Positions 8,784 through 18,065 are shown, counted from the first letter of the stretch. The stretch is 64,000 nt of DNA from Tessaracoccus flavescens (GCF_001998865.1 NZ_CP019607.1:1178001-1242000); one strand, 5' to 3'. A program made the numbers and translations. The notes: generated by a model not told the origin, from the letters alone.

Positions 8784-10436
8784 TCAGCGCGAGCGGCGGC
8801 CAGTTCCGAAGATGCTGCGGATGATCTCGCGGCCGGTGGTGCGGACCAGGTCCTTGAACACCGTCGACTTGGTGACCTGCTCCATGAGCGAAGGGTTCTC
8901 CTTCTCCCACTTGCGGCGGGCCGCCTCCTGGGCGCGCTGTTCGCGCTCGAGGCGGGCGCGCTCCTTCTCGGCGTCGCGCTGCTGCTTCTCGAACTCCTTC
9001 TCGAGCCGCGCGGCCTCCTTTTCGGCAGCCGCTGCCTGCTCGGCGCGCTCCTTCTCGAGGCGCTCCTCCTCGGCGATGCGGGCGCCCTCGGCGAGACGCT
9101 TGGTCAGCAGCTCGTAGGCCGACTCGCGGTCGATCGCCTCGCCGTAGCGGGCCTTCATCGGAGACGCGTCGACGATGGCCTGCATCTGCGGCTCCGGCGT
9201 CGGGCCCATCTGGGAGGTCGGCGCCCAGATCTTCGTCCAGGCGACCGGCGTCGGCGCGCCCTTCTCGCTCATCACCGTGACGATGGCCTCGCCGATGCCC
9301 AGCTGCTGCAGCAACTCCTCGAGCTCGTAGTCGGAGTTCGGGTAGGTCGCCACCGTCGCCTTCAGCGCCTTCGCATCGTTCGGCGTGTGTGCGCGCAGCT
9401 GGTGCTGCACGCGCGAGCCGAGCTGGGCGAGCACGTCGTCAGGCACGTCCTTCGGCGTCTGGGTGACGAAGAACACGCCGATCCCCTTGGAGCGGATCAG
9501 CCGCACCGTCTGGGTGATGGCGTCGAGGAAGGCCTTGGAGGCGCCGTTGAACAGGAGGTGGGCCTCGTCGAAGAAGAACACCAGCTTCGGCTTGTCGATG
9601 TCGCCGACCTCAGGCAGGTCGTTGTACAGGTCGGCGAGCAGCCACATCAGGAACGTCGAGAACAGCGCGGGGCGCGAGGCGAGCCTCGGCAGCTGGAGCA
9701 GCGAGACGACACCGCGACCGTCGGGCGCGACCCGCATCAGCTCGGACGGGTCGAACTCCGGCTCGCCGAAGAACACGTCGGCACCCTGGTCGGCCAGCGT
9801 GATCAGGGAGCGCAGGATGACGCCGGCGGTGGCGGTGCTGACCCCGCCGATGCCCTTCAGCTCGGCCTTGCCCTCGTCGGAGGTCAGGTACTTCAGCAGC
9901 TCGATCAGGTCCTTCAGGTCGAGCAGCGCGAGGCCGGCCTTGTCCGCATAGTGGAACACCAGACCGAGGGAGGATTCCTGCACCTGGTTGAGGTCGAGGA
10001 CCTTCGACAGCAGGATCGGGCCGAACGCCGTGATGGTGGCGCGGACGGGGATGCCGATGCCCTCGCCGCCGAGGGCGTAGAACTCGGTGGGGAACGACGT
10101 CGGTTCCCACGGCTGGCCCTGGCCTGCGGCGCGGGCGAGGATCTTCTCGCCCGACTGGGCTGCCGTCGCCATGCCGCTGAGGTCGCCCTTGATGTCGGCC
10201 GCGAAGACGGGCACGCCGGCGCTGCTGAGCGCCTCAGCCATCACCTGGAGGGTCACCGTCTTGCCTGTTCCGGTGGCGCCGGCGACGAGTCCGTGGCGGT
10301 TGAACATGGAAAGGGGAATGCGGATCGGGGCGTCGACGACGGGCTGATCGTCGGCGATCAGGACACCGAGGGTGGCCGACGGAACGTCGAAGGTGTAACC
10401 CGCGCGGATGAGGTCGACATGTGCTGCATCGTTCAC
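8784..10436 (-). CDS. HerA-like helicase/ATPase, DUF853 family
   Basis: 550 aa from the GTG at 10436, chosen because GGAAGG lies about 7 nt upstream; an in-frame ATG at 10454 is the alternative. P-loop GATGTGKT is near residue 53-60 and Walker B KLVFFFDEAH near 300, followed by the sensor-like GVFFVTQTP. The C-terminal ~110 residues are a long Glu/Lys/Arg/Ala coiled coil (EEERLEKERAEQAAAAEKEA). DUF853 proteins are hexameric HerA/FtsK-like ATPases of unknown function, conserved in bacteria without an obvious NurA partner. It stands divergent to the next gene. Confidence 0.85.
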   Translation of the reverse strand: MNDAAHVDLIRAGYTFDVPSATLGVLIADDQPVVDAPIRIPLSMFNRHGLVAGATGTGKTVTLQVMAEALSSAGVPVFAADIKGDLSGMATAAQSGEKILARAAGQGQPWEPTSFPTEFYALGGEGIGIPVRATITAFGPILLSKVLDLNQVQESSLGLVFHYADKAGLALLDLKDLIELLKYLTSDEGKAELKGIGGVSTATAGVILRSLITLADQGADVFFGEPEFDPSELMRVAPDGRGVVSLLQLPRLASRPALFSTFLMWLLADLYNDLPEVGDIDKPKLVFFFDEAHLLFNGASKAFLDAITQTVRLIRSKGIGVFFVTQTPKDVPDDVLAQLGSRVQHQLRAHTPNDAKALKATVATYPNSDYELEELLQQLGIGEAIVTVMSEKGAPTPVAWTKIWAPTSQMGPTPEPQMQAIVDASPMKARYGEAIDRESAYELLTKRLAEGARIAEEERLEKERAEQAAAAEKEAARLEKEFEKQQRDAEKERARLEREQRAQEAARRKWEKENPSLMEQVTKSTVFKDLVRTTGREIIRSIFGTGRRSR

Positions 10437-10557
10437 GCGCCTACCTTCCCACATCCCGCCTCCGGAGCGCCGCGATCACGTTCACTTCCGGCTGCCCGGC
10501 AGGGTGACTCTGCCGGTCGACGGCAACCTCTCAAACGGTTGCGGGTACTGTGGGGCC

Positions 10558-10851
10558 GTGATCTTCAAGCGCGTCGGCGACAATCGCCCCTATCCGGACC
10601 ACGGCTACACCCAGAAGCAGTGGATCGCGATCGCACCTCACCAGGTGCGCCTTGACGAACTCACGACCACCAAGAGGACCCTGGATCTGGAAGCGCTGCT
10701 CGAGGAGGATTCGACCTTCTACGGAGATCTGTTCGCCCATGTCGTCGCCTACAGGGGTGAGCTTTATCTCGAGGACGGGCTCCACCGTGCTCTGCGCGCT
10801 GCACTGCAGCAGCGGCAGACAATGCACGCCCGGGTGCTCGAATTGAACTAA
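10558..10851 (+). CDS. small conserved actinobacterial protein (often labelled VapB-family antitoxin)
   Basis: 97 aa starting with IFKRVGDNRPYPDHGYT and containing RTLDLEALLEEDSTFYGDLF and LEDGLHRALRAALQQR. I recognise this as a widespread actinobacterial family that automated pipelines call a VapB-type antitoxin, although no toxin is adjacent and the antitoxin label is weakly founded. The GTG start is placed by a leaderless promoter: TACTGT (10546-10551) lies exactly 6 nt upstream and no Shine-Dalgarno is present. It is followed 34 bp later by the LytR_C gene, a common pairing in this phylum. Confidence 0.7.
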   Translation: MIFKRVGDNRPYPDHGYTQKQWIAIAPHQVRLDELTTTKRTLDLEALLEEDSTFYGDLFAHVVAYRGELYLEDGLHRALRAALQQRQTMHARVLELN

Positions 10852-10885
10852 GGTTTCCTCCCAAACCCCGACGAAGGCGGCACGA

Positions 10886-11419
10886 GTGCGCATTTTCAGG
10901 CTCATCGCTACCCCACTGATCCTGCTGGGGCTCCTCGGCCTGCTCGCTTGGGGCGCATTGTGGGGCTGGAAGGCCTTGACGGCACCGATTCCGTCGCCGT
11001 CGCCGACGCCGTGCGTGACGCAGACCGTCGAGACCCTGACGGGACAGTCGGTTTACGTGCGGATCTTCAACGCCGGCTTCACCACCGGGGCGGCGGGCCG
11101 CCTCCGGGACGCGCTCGAGTCGCGGGCCTTCAACGTGATCCGGATCGACAACGTCGAGGAGAAGTACAAGAAGGTCACGATCAAGGGCAACACGAAGCAC
11201 GGCGGCCAGCTCCGCCTGCTGACGCTCCAGTTCGCACCCGACACGTTCGAGGTGCAGGACGACGGACGCATCGACGGCACCTTCGACGTCTACCTCCCCA
11301 CCGATGGCGTTGAGATGGCCGAGACCCCGATCTCTCAGATCGCGGGCGGCGAGGTCTGTGTGGTTCCGCCCAAGACTCCGACCCCCAAGCCCTCGCCCGA
11401 GCCGAGCCGAGAGCCGTAA
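10886..11419 (+). CDS. LytR C-terminal domain (LytR_C) membrane protein
   Basis: 177 aa with one N-terminal transmembrane helix (LIATPLILLGLLGLLAWGAL, residues ~5-24), a Pro/Ser linker, then a LytR_C fold containing VYVRIFNAGFTTGAAGRLRDAL and ending in a Pro/Ser tail. LytR_C domains usually accompany LytR-CpsA-Psr cell-wall ligases; here the domain is free-standing and would face outside. GTG start. Likely co-transcribed with the preceding small gene. Confidence 0.85.
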   Translation: MRIFRLIATPLILLGLLGLLAWGALWGWKALTAPIPSPSPTPCVTQTVETLTGQSVYVRIFNAGFTTGAAGRLRDALESRAFNVIRIDNVEEKYKKVTIKGNTKHGGQLRLLTLQFAPDTFEVQDDGRIDGTFDVYLPTDGVEMAETPISQIAGGEVCVVPPKTPTPKPSPEPSREP

Positions 11420-11429
11420 AGCCACGCCC

Positions 11430-12140
11430 ATGTCACGCCGCGGCGAGCCTTCTCGGGGTTTCGAGACTCAGAGGTGGCATGGGAGCAAGCGTTCCTCGCT
11501 GCGCATCTGTCTGAGCGTCGGTGTCCTCCTGCTCGCGGTGTCCTTCCTGCTGGGTCCCGCCCAGCCGGTTCCGATCGCGCTCGACCTCGTCCCCGCCCGC
11601 TTCTTCGGGGAGCTGTGCGAGACGAACCCGGCCTGGAAGACGACGTGGGTCGTGATCAGCGCGATCCTCAGCCCCGACACGTTGCGGGTCATCGCGGGGG
11701 TGCTGCTCGTTGCCTGCCTCGTTGTCCCGCGCCGAGAGGGCGCGCCGGGCGAGGCGCTGAGGCTGCCGACCGTCGTGTGGAGCGTGATGCTGTTGGTCGC
11801 CTCCGTGTTGCCGCTGGCGATCAAGGTCTTCGTCGACCGTCCCCGTCCGGGGCTCGCCGCCGTCTCTGCGTTCGGCTCCGCCTACCCCTCATCGCATGCG
11901 GCCGCGATCACGGCGGCTGTGATCGGCGCCTGGCTCGTCTTCGCGCCGCTGTTCCGGGTGCACCCGTGGCTGGTGTAGGCCGCGGTGGCGCTGGTGTGGC
12001 TGGTGTCGTTCGCGCGGATGGCCCTGGCCGTGCACTACGTGACGGACCTCGTCGGCGGGATGGGGCTGTCGCTGACGTTCCTGTCGATCGCGCTGATGGT
12101 GATCACTGCGGTCGAGAAACGCTCTGCAGCCTCGGCCTGA
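11430..12140 (+). pseudogene. PAP2-family membrane phosphatase interrupted by an in-frame stop
   Basis: The frame from ATG 11430 encodes transmembrane segments and the first two PAP2 signatures, KVFVDRPRP and YPSSHA, then reaches TAG at 11976-11978. The same frame continues without shift for another 53 codons to TGA at 12138 and encodes the third signature, SFARMALAVHYVTD (the S-R-H-D box with the catalytic His), plus a last membrane helix. One base change has therefore removed the catalytic third motif. The intact enzyme would dephosphorylate a lipid phosphate such as undecaprenyl pyrophosphate or phosphatidate. A read error is possible. Confidence 0.85.
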
Positions 12141-12315
12141 CCCGGGTCCGCGTTTGCCGTGACCTCGCCTCGCCGCCGCCCTGAGGAATGCTCCCGGGTC
12201 CGGCTCGGGACGTTGCGATGCAGTCGGCCGGGATGGTCGTGATGAGCAGATCAACGCCTGAGCCGTGGCTGGCGGGGGCCCCGAGGCTCGCATCGGGACG
12301 GGAGGACGCATGAGA

Positions 12316-12341
12316 GAAGCCCCGCACTGCTGCGGGGCTTC
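12316..12341 (-). terminator. terminator of tRNA-Ser
   Basis: Perfect 11-bp stem GAAGCCCCGCA / TGCGGGGCTTC with a 4-nt loop, starting 3 bp past the CCA end of the minus-strand tRNA-Ser. Confidence 0.75.
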
Positions 12342-12344
12342 TTC

Positions 12345-12432
12345 TGGCGGTGATGGAGGGATTTGAACCCCCGGTAGGTTTCCCTACTCTCGCTTTCGAG
12401 GCGAGCACTTTCGGCCGCTCAGTCACATCACC
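12345..12432 (-). tRNA. tRNA-Ser(CGA)
   Basis: Minus strand. Acceptor arms GGTGATG / CATCACC with discriminator G and an encoded CCA (12345-12347). The anticodon stem CTCGC / GCGAG encloses CTCGAAA, giving anticodon CGA. A long variable arm (AGTAGGGAAACCTACC) confirms a class II serine tRNA, and the T-arm has GGGGGTTCAAATCCC. It reads UCG codons. Confidence 0.95.
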
Positions 12433-12476
12433 GAGAGCGATTTTACCGAGTCGCCTGCCGTTTGACCAATCGTCGA

Positions 12477-13840
12477 GTTGACTCACGCTAGATGCCCGCG
12501 TAGGTCGATTCGTTGACTCATCTCAACATGCCCGCGTAGCGGCACGCTACGAGGATGGAGTTGACGATGGCCCAGCGCAAAGCGATCACCACGGCCCAGG
12601 CGAAGGCATGGACGAAGGCGACCAAGGCGGAGAAGGCCGCGATTCTGGACGCGGTGGTCCAGGTCACCGGCTGGCATCGCGATCATGCCCGCAAGATGCT
12701 GCGCCGCGCCGCGACCGGTCAGATGCCCGGGCCCCGCAAACCCCGAGAGGCGATCAGGCGCTACGACACACACGTCACCGAAGCATTGGTGCGGTGCTGG
12801 GCCATGCTCGACGGGATCGCCTCGAAACGTCTCGCAGCCGCCTTGCCACGGTTGCTGGCCGCGCTGGAACGCCTCGACCGACTCGACATGAGCGTCGAGG
12901 TCCGTGACCAGCTCCTGGCCATGTCACCGGCCACCATGGACCGGCACCTGCAGCCCTACCGCACCGGACTGATCGCTGCCAAAGGCATCGCCCACACCAA
13001 ACCCGGCTCGTTGTTGAAGTCCTCGATTCCGCTCAAGACCTGGGCCGAGTGGAACGACACCGAACCCGGGTTCATCGAGATCGACCTGGTCGGCCACGAA
13101 GGCGGCGACAACAACGGCACCTTCCACTACAGCCTCAACGCCACCGACATCGCCACCGGCTGGACCGAAACCTGCACCGTGCGCTCCAAAGGCGAACGCA
13201 TCGTCGCCGCTGGCCTCGACCAACTCATCGGCCGGTTCCCGTTCCTGATCCTGGGAATCCACTCCGACAACGGATCCGAGTTCATCAACCACCACCTCTC
13301 CCGCTACTGCAACCTGCGCCAGATCACCTTCACCCGCGGCCGGCCCTCCCACTCCAACGACCAAGCCCACATCGAGCAAAAGAACTGGTCGATCGTGCGC
13401 CGCGCCGTCGGCTACTGGCGCTACGACACCGCCCGCGAACTTGACCTCCTCAACCACCTCTGGCCCGCCTGGAACACCCGAAACAACCTGCTGATGCCCA
13501 GCCAGAAACTGATCTCGAAAACCCGCACCGGCGCGAAAGTCACCAAACGCCACGACACCGCCACCACACCAGCCGACCGGCTCCTTCGCGACCACCCCGA
13601 CACGCTCACCCCAGCCGAGCACGCTGCCCTCCACGACCGCCTCGACACCGTCGACCCCATCGAACTCGGCGACCAGATCGCTGTGATCCAAGGCAACCTG
13701 CTCGACCTCGCCAAACGCCGCGGAGCCGTCCAGCGACGCGCGAAACGCAACCACGTCTACCTCTCCCGCACCAAAATCACGCGGGCATCTTCAGATGAGG
13801 CAACGACTCAAACCAAGCGGGCATCTTGACATGAGGCAAC
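12477..13840. mobile_element. insertion sequence with doubled terminal boxes (copy A)
   Basis: Bounded by inverted GTTGACTC / GAGGCAAC ends. Each end holds two copies of a ~25-bp box ending in ATGCCCGCGT: left boxes at 12477-12501 and 12512-12537, right boxes at 13779-13804 and 13815-13840, with the same 35-36 bp spacing on both sides. The transposase reads through the right boxes. I could not identify a convincing target duplication. It is related to the tandem IS at 33.7-38.1 kb through its transposase and doubled ends. It lies 45 bp from tRNA-Ser. Confidence 0.8.
12555..13829 (+). CDS. DDE transposase with integrase (rve) core
   Basis: 424 aa (an ATG at 12567 is an alternative start). The N-terminal helix-turn-helix includes QVTGWHRDHARKML. 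The integrase core shows the first Asp in FIEIDLVGHEG, the second in GIHSDNGSEFINHH, and the Glu in SNDQAHIEQKNW, the DDE triad. The last ~16 residues are encoded by the element's own terminal boxes. The family resembles the N-terminal-HTH plus rve transposases often filed under ISNCY; I cannot assign it firmly. All catalytic residues are present, so it may be active. Confidence 0.85.
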   Translation: MELTMAQRKAITTAQAKAWTKATKAEKAAILDAVVQVTGWHRDHARKMLRRAATGQMPGPRKPREAIRRYDTHVTEALVRCWAMLDGIASKRLAAALPRLLAALERLDRLDMSVEVRDQLLAMSPATMDRHLQPYRTGLIAAKGIAHTKPGSLLKSSIPLKTWAEWNDTEPGFIEIDLVGHEGGDNNGTFHYSLNATDIATGWTETCTVRSKGERIVAAGLDQLIGRFPFLILGIHSDNGSEFINHHLSRYCNLRQITFTRGRPSHSNDQAHIEQKNWSIVRRAVGYWRYDTARELDLLNHLWPAWNTRNNLLMPSQKLISKTRTGAKVTKRHDTATTPADRLLRDHPDTLTPAEHAALHDRLDTVDPIELGDQIAVIQGNLLDLAKRRGAVQRRAKRNHVYLSRTKITRASSDEATTQTKRAS

Positions 13841-14031
13841 GGGATCGTCGCCCGAGCATTGGCGCTCGTTCACAGGCCCGCTCGCAACGTCGACGCGGCC
13901 ACAGACCGCTGGCTCTGCCCCTCCGACTGATCGGCCGAGGCCGAGCGACGCAGGGAGCGCTCGCAGAACCCCAGCCGACCGAGCGGCCAGGGCAGCAGCC
14001 CATTCCGGCTGAGACCCCCCGGCCAACTCCC

Positions 14032-14103
14032 GTGCACAGACCTACAAGGAGCGTGACATACGCCACTATCGGCACCAACCGCGCTCACCGTGGCACTGTG
14101 CAC
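14032..14103. repeat. 72-bp palindromic repeat, copy A
   Basis: Starts and ends with GTGCAC. Two ~33-bp arms flank a 6-nt centre (ACTATC). Arms pair imperfectly. One of five copies in this window. Confidence 0.75.
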
Positions 14104-14249
14104 GTCCCCCCGACGGGCTTTAGTCGCGGGCGACCTCGACGGTGAACCCGCTCATCGCCGACGGTCGGGTCGCCACGTGCACCGAATCCCAGACGACTGA
14201 GCGGCACAGGCAGCCGCCACTCTGGGCGAGACCCCCGTGGCCCGCTCCC

Positions 14250-14321
14250 GTGCACAGACCTACAAGGAGCGAGACACACGCCACCATTGGCACCAACCGC
14301 GCTCACCGTAGAACTGTGCAC
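14250..14321. repeat. 72-bp palindromic repeat, copy B
   Basis: Same size and plan as copy A, with centre ACCATT, and 218 bp from it in the same orientation. Confidence 0.75.
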
Positions 14322-14369
14322 GTCAACCGGGTCGCAAGCACCCTCCGCATCGAAGTGGGTCACGATGGG

Positions 14370-14505
14370 GCCGAGGAGCCGAGGGGCACCCCCAGGTCAA
14401 CAGCATCGACATGGTCACGATGGAGACGAGGTGTCGCGGGGAGCCCCCCAGGTCCACACCATCGAGGACCCTCGTGCCGGGGAACTGCCGGACGATCCCG
14501 CTCGG
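14370..14505 (-). pseudogene. decayed N-terminus of a sugar ABC-transporter ATPase
   Basis: On the minus strand, residues PSGIVRQFPGTRVLDGVDLG (14446-14505) match the conserved start of RbsA/XylG-type ATPases (IxKxFPGxxALDGVDL), and the next ~60 bp repeat the VDxVDLGVPLG portion in another frame. There is no P-loop and no gene beyond it. The same gene start is preserved better at 21034-21159. Confidence 0.55.
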
Positions 14506-14586
14506 ACCGAGCCGCCATTGCGACGCCCGGAACGACCCGGACTGCGCCCGCTGGCCCCGCTGGCGGCCGGGGCATAGAGTGTGCCG

Positions 14587-15762
14587 GTGCGTGACTTCGT
14601 GACCTTGATGAAGATTCCCGGTCTCGCTCTCGTCATCGCGACCCAGCTCGCCGCCCGCTTCCCCGCAGGCATGTACTCGCTTGGCCTCCTGATGCACGTC
14701 GAGCACACCCAGGGGAACTACACCTCAGCAGGCATCGTGCTTGCCGCCTTCTCGATCGGCATGGCCATCGCCGGGCCGATCGTCTCGCGCCAGCTCAGCC
14801 GGTTCGGGACGATGCCGGTCCTCGTGGTGACGCTGGTCATCTCCTCGGCCTCCTTCGGGCTGCTCGCGGCGCTGAACCTCCCCCTCGCCGGCCAGGCCGC
14901 GCTCGCGGCGATCGGCGGCGCGGCGATGCCTCCGGTCATCCCCGCCGTCCGCACCCTGTACCCCGTCATGGCGCCGCAGCGGATGCTCACCGCCCTGTTC
15001 AACCTCGACGCAGCCCTGCAGGAACTGATCTGGGTGTTCGGACCGGTCCTGATCACCCTCCTCGTCGCGGGCTTCGGCACGTCGACGGCGCTGCTGGTGG
15101 TCGTCGCGATCCAGGTCGCCGGAGGGCTGCTGTTCGCGCTCGCCCCGCGAGTCCGCCGACTCGTGATCCCCGCAGCCACGCGCAAGCTCGGACGGGTGCT
15201 GCAGAACCCGTCGGTGGTCCTGATGATGTTCGCCTCGATGCTGATGATCGGCTCGTTCGCCTCGATCGAGGCCGCGGTCGTCGCCACGTTCGGCGAGGGT
15301 TCCGTGAACGCGGGCATCGTGCTCGCCATCTCGTCGATCGGATCCCTGCTCGGCGGCCTGCTCGCCGGGAACCGTCAGCTCACCCGTTGGTCGCTCACTC
15401 TGCGACTGCTGGTGGTCGTCAGCGGTTTCGCGGTCGCGACGGCGACGTCGGGCTTCGTCGGACTCTCCATCGCGCTGTTCGTCGCCGGCCTCGGCATCGC
15501 CCCGGCGCTGGCCGCGGTGTCCTCGGTGATCGCCCGCGCCGTCGACCTCTCCGACACCGCCGAGGCGTTCGGCTGGATCGGCACCGGCCAGTTGATCGGC
15601 ACCTCCATCGGGTCGGCACTGGCAGGCATCGCCATCGACGCGCAGGGCGGCCACGGCGGCATCCTGGTCAGCGTCGCGATCTGCGCGCTCGCCGTCGTGG
15701 TGTCGGCCGTGTTCCGGAAGGCCCAGCCCGACATGAAGCTGCCGATCGAGGACGACCTCTGA
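14587..15762 (+). CDS. MFS transporter
   Basis: 391 aa with about 12 hydrophobic segments and a first cytoplasmic loop IVSRQLSRFGTMP after TM2, as in major facilitator permeases of the drug/sugar efflux type. Start chosen at GTG 14587 because TAGAGT (14575-14580) lies exactly 6 nt upstream, the leaderless spacing seen at several genes here; the GTG at 14581 would be 0 nt from that box. Substrate unknown. It precedes the formylglycine enzyme by 69 bp. Confidence 0.85.
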   Translation: MRDFVTLMKIPGLALVIATQLAARFPAGMYSLGLLMHVEHTQGNYTSAGIVLAAFSIGMAIAGPIVSRQLSRFGTMPVLVVTLVISSASFGLLAALNLPLAGQAALAAIGGAAMPPVIPAVRTLYPVMAPQRMLTALFNLDAALQELIWVFGPVLITLLVAGFGTSTALLVVVAIQVAGGLLFALAPRVRRLVIPAATRKLGRVLQNPSVVLMMFASMLMIGSFASIEAAVVATFGEGSVNAGIVLAISSIGSLLGGLLAGNRQLTRWSLTLRLLVVVSGFAVATATSGFVGLSIALFVAGLGIAPALAAVSSVIARAVDLSDTAEAFGWIGTGQLIGTSIGSALAGIAIDAQGGHGGILVSVAICALAVVVSAVFRKAQPDMKLPIEDDL

Positions 15763-15831
15763 CCAGCACCCGGTCGGGCGGTGCGACGCCCGAACGGCTT
15801 GGGGACAATGCCCTGAGAAGGAGGTCGACCG

Positions 15832-16764
15832 GTGGCTGACGATCATGGCTCCCACGCCTGCTGCTCCGGTGACGTGTCGTCGTTCGCGGAGCGCGCACCC
15901 GGGACGGCGCGGATGGCTGCCGGCCCCGTCGGCCGCTCGGACCACCTTCCCGAAGAGGTCGAGCTGCCCGGCGGCACATTCGCGATGGGCGACTCCTCCG
16001 GCGACGCCAACCGCAGCGACGGCGAGCTGCCGGTGCGCCAGGTCGAGGTCGAGCCCTTCGCGATCGACGCCACCTCCGTCACCAACGACGCCTTCGCGGC
16101 CTTCGTCGACGCCACCGGCTACGTGACCGACGCCGAGGACCTGGGCGTCTCGGCCGTCTTCCACCTCGCCGTCAGGGCCAGGGACGAGGACGTGCTCGGC
16201 GCCGTCCCCGGCACCCCCTGGTGGTTGGCCGTCCGCGGCGCCGACTGGCGGCACCCGGCCGGGCCGGAATCCGCGCTCGAGGGAATCGGCGACCACCCCG
16301 TCGTCCAGGTGAGCTGGGCCGACGCTGCCGCCTACGCCGGTCGTCGGCTCCCCACTGAGGCTGAGTGGGAGTACGCCTCCCGCGGCGGCCTCGCGTCGAA
16401 GAAGTACCCGTGGGGCGACGAGGAGGTCGACGAGCGCGGCTGGCGCGCCAACATCTGGCAGGGCCGCTTCCCCGCCGTCAACACAGTCGAGGACGGATTC
16501 CTGACCACCGCACCGGTGCACAGCTTCGAACCGAACGGGTTCGGGCTGTGGCAGACGGTCGGCAACGTCTGGGAATGGTGCTCGGACGTGTGGCGGGCCG
16601 GCTCGGACAAGTCCGACCCGGCGGTCAGCCGCGTGATGCGCGGCGGCAGCTACCTCTGCCACATCTCGTACTGCAACCGCTACCGCAACTCGGCGCGGAC
16701 GTCGAACACCGCCGACTCGGCGTCGGGCAACGTCGGCTTCCGCACGGTCCGCGCGCTCGGTTGA
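15832..16764 (+). CDS. formylglycine-generating enzyme (sulfatase-modifying factor)
   Basis: 310 aa. Oxidises a cysteine in sulfatase CxPxR motifs to formylglycine. The FGE-sulfatase fold is complete: VELPGGTFAMGDSSGDAN, WADAAAYAGRRLPTEAEWEY, GNVWEWCSDVW and the terminal VMRGGSYLCHISYCNRYR. The two active-site cysteines (about 276 and 281, spaced CxxxxC) that bind copper in actinobacterial FGE are present, so it is a true FGE rather than a cysteine-less paralogue. AAGGAGG precedes the GTG start. No Cys-type sulfatase is in the window, so its substrate is encoded elsewhere. Confidence 0.92.
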   Translation: MADDHGSHACCSGDVSSFAERAPGTARMAAGPVGRSDHLPEEVELPGGTFAMGDSSGDANRSDGELPVRQVEVEPFAIDATSVTNDAFAAFVDATGYVTDAEDLGVSAVFHLAVRARDEDVLGAVPGTPWWLAVRGADWRHPAGPESALEGIGDHPVVQVSWADAAAYAGRRLPTEAEWEYASRGGLASKKYPWGDEEVDERGWRANIWQGRFPAVNTVEDGFLTTAPVHSFEPNGFGLWQTVGNVWEWCSDVWRAGSDKSDPAVSRVMRGGSYLCHISYCNRYRNSARTSNTADSASGNVGFRTVRALG

Positions 16765-16914
16765 CGGACGCCCACCGTTCCTGACGCCCCTGCTGCCGGG
16801 CTTCGGATCGTGACCTGCATGCCGCCGAGAGTCGCCGGTTCCGGTTGCCGAGACGCAACCTCCCCGTGGGGGGCCACTCGTCTTCGGCCCCGACGCGTGG
16901 CAGCGCTTGACCGC

Positions 16915-17370
16915 CTACCGGCGAGCGGCGAAGAACGCGTCGAGCAGCGCCGTCGACTCCTCGGCCAGGACACCGGTGGTCACCTTCGGGCGGTGGTTCA
17001 GGCGAGGGTCCCGCACGACGTCCCACAGCGAGGCGACGGCCCCCGCCTTCTCGTCGTAGGCGCCGAAGACCAGGTGGCCGATCCGGGAACTGACGATCGC
17101 GCCTGCGCACATCGTGCACGGCTCGAGCGTGACCACGAGCGTGCAGTCGGTCAGCCTCCACTCCCCGACGGCCTCCGCGGCGCGGCGGATCGCGACCACC
17201 TCGGCGTGCGCCGTCGGATCTGCGTGCAGTTCGCGTTCGTTGCTCGCGCGGGCGATGACGACGCCGGACGGGTCGAGCACGACGGCGCCGATCGGGACGT
17301 CGTCATGGCGTGCGGCAGCCTCGGCCTCCTCAAGGGCGAGGCGCATCGCGGGGTGCCAACGGGTGGCCAC
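16915..17370 (-). CDS. tadA: tRNA adenosine(34) deaminase
   Basis: 151 aa. Converts A34 of tRNA-Arg(ACG) to inosine. The zinc-site motifs are HAE (His55, Glu57) and PCTMC (Cys85, Cys88). It lies 8 bp downstream of the TadA-associated gene on the same strand, so the two form an operon. Its only known tRNA substrate, tRNA-Arg(ACG), is encoded in this window at 38126. Confidence 0.95.
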   Translation of the reverse strand: MATRWHPAMRLALEEAEAAARHDDVPIGAVVLDPSGVVIARASNERELHADPTAHAEVVAIRRAAEAVGEWRLTDCTLVVTLEPCTMCAGAIVSSRIGHLVFGAYDEKAGAVASLWDVVRDPRLNHRPKVTTGVLAEESTALLDAFFAARR

Positions 17371-17378
17371 CGCCGCTC

Positions 17379-17948
17379 CTAGTCGTCGAAGGCCTCGGCG
17401 GCCCGCTCGAACTCGTCGCCGACCTTGAGTCGCTCGGCGATCCGGCCGAGCAGCTCGTCGGAGTCCTCGTCGTAGTCGGTGGTGATCGCCTCGAGTTCGA
17501 AGGCGCGCAGGCCGCTCGCGGCGTACATCTCCATGTCGCCGAGCGGGGCCGGCTCGTCGTCCTCGTCGGGAAGCTCGACACCGAGGTAGTCGACCACGTC
17601 GCGGGCGATCGGCCAGTCGTTGGCGGCGGTCACGTCCGAGAGCAGCACCTCGACGGAGCGTCCGCGCACCCGGCAGATCACGAAGAACTCGCCGTTGATG
17701 GAGACCCAGCCGTCGGCGCCGGAGTCGCCGGGAAGGCGGTTCAGCTGGCGGATCAGCTCGTCGAGGTCGTTGGCCAGGTCGAAGTCCATAGGCACGATGG
17801 TCGGCTTGCCGTCCTCACGGTAGAGGGCAACGACCAGGTCGACATCGTCCTCCGAGGCGTCCTCAAGATCGTCGTCGTAGTCGTCCTCGTCGCTGTCGGC
17901 GTCGTCCTTCAGATCGAACGGCTCCGCGTCGTCGTCGAACACGTCCAC
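17379..17948 (-). CDS. tRNA adenosine deaminase-associated protein
   Basis: 189 aa from GTG 17948, chosen because GGAAGGAGAG lies just upstream; longer starts exist back to 18014 but lack a ribosome site. The N-terminus is extremely acidic ([20 protein letters not shown]), followed by a compact domain containing [19 protein letters not shown]. The family sits next to tadA throughout actinobacteria, hence its name; its molecular role is not established. Confidence 0.85.
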   Translation of the reverse strand: MDVFDDDAEPFDLKDDADSDEDDYDDDLEDASEDDVDLVVALYREDGKPTIVPMDFDLANDLDELIRQLNRLPGDSGADGWVSINGEFFVICRVRGRSVEVLLSDVTAANDWPIARDVVDYLGVELPDEDDEPAPLGDMEMYAASGLRAFELEAITTDYDEDSDELLGRIAERLKVGDEFERAAEAFDD

Positions 17949-18065
17949 GGCTCTCTCCTTCCAACGCGACCACACGTGAGTTCCCATCCTTGCACGCCTG
18001 CCCGGAAGACACACCTCCTACCCCCTTCCGGTCACTACCGGCGCCGGATGTGGGACAGTTGGTCC

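Larger units (their letters stand above)
13841..14586. other. intergenic region with two palindromic repeats and decayed ABC-ATPase debris
   Basis: About 745 bp with no intact gene. It holds repeat copies A and B, whose similarity extends ~60 bp to their left so that the whole is a diverged tandem duplication of about 218 bp. Debris of a sugar ABC ATPase start (minus strand, 14370-14505) follows, then the promoter of the MFS gene. Confidence 0.7.

Noticed and set aside
10558..10851. Toxin-antitoxin operon at the VapB-labelled gene
   Set aside because: No PIN or other toxin gene is adjacent; the downstream gene is LytR_C.
12467..13850. ATCGTCG on both sides of IS copy A as a target duplication
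   Set aside because: The two copies are not directly adjacent to the element ends (1 bp and 3 bp away), so they are not a proper duplication.
14032..14321. Palindromic repeats A and B as ordinary terminators
   Set aside because: No gene ends next to them, there is no U-tract, and the same 72-bp unit recurs elsewhere.
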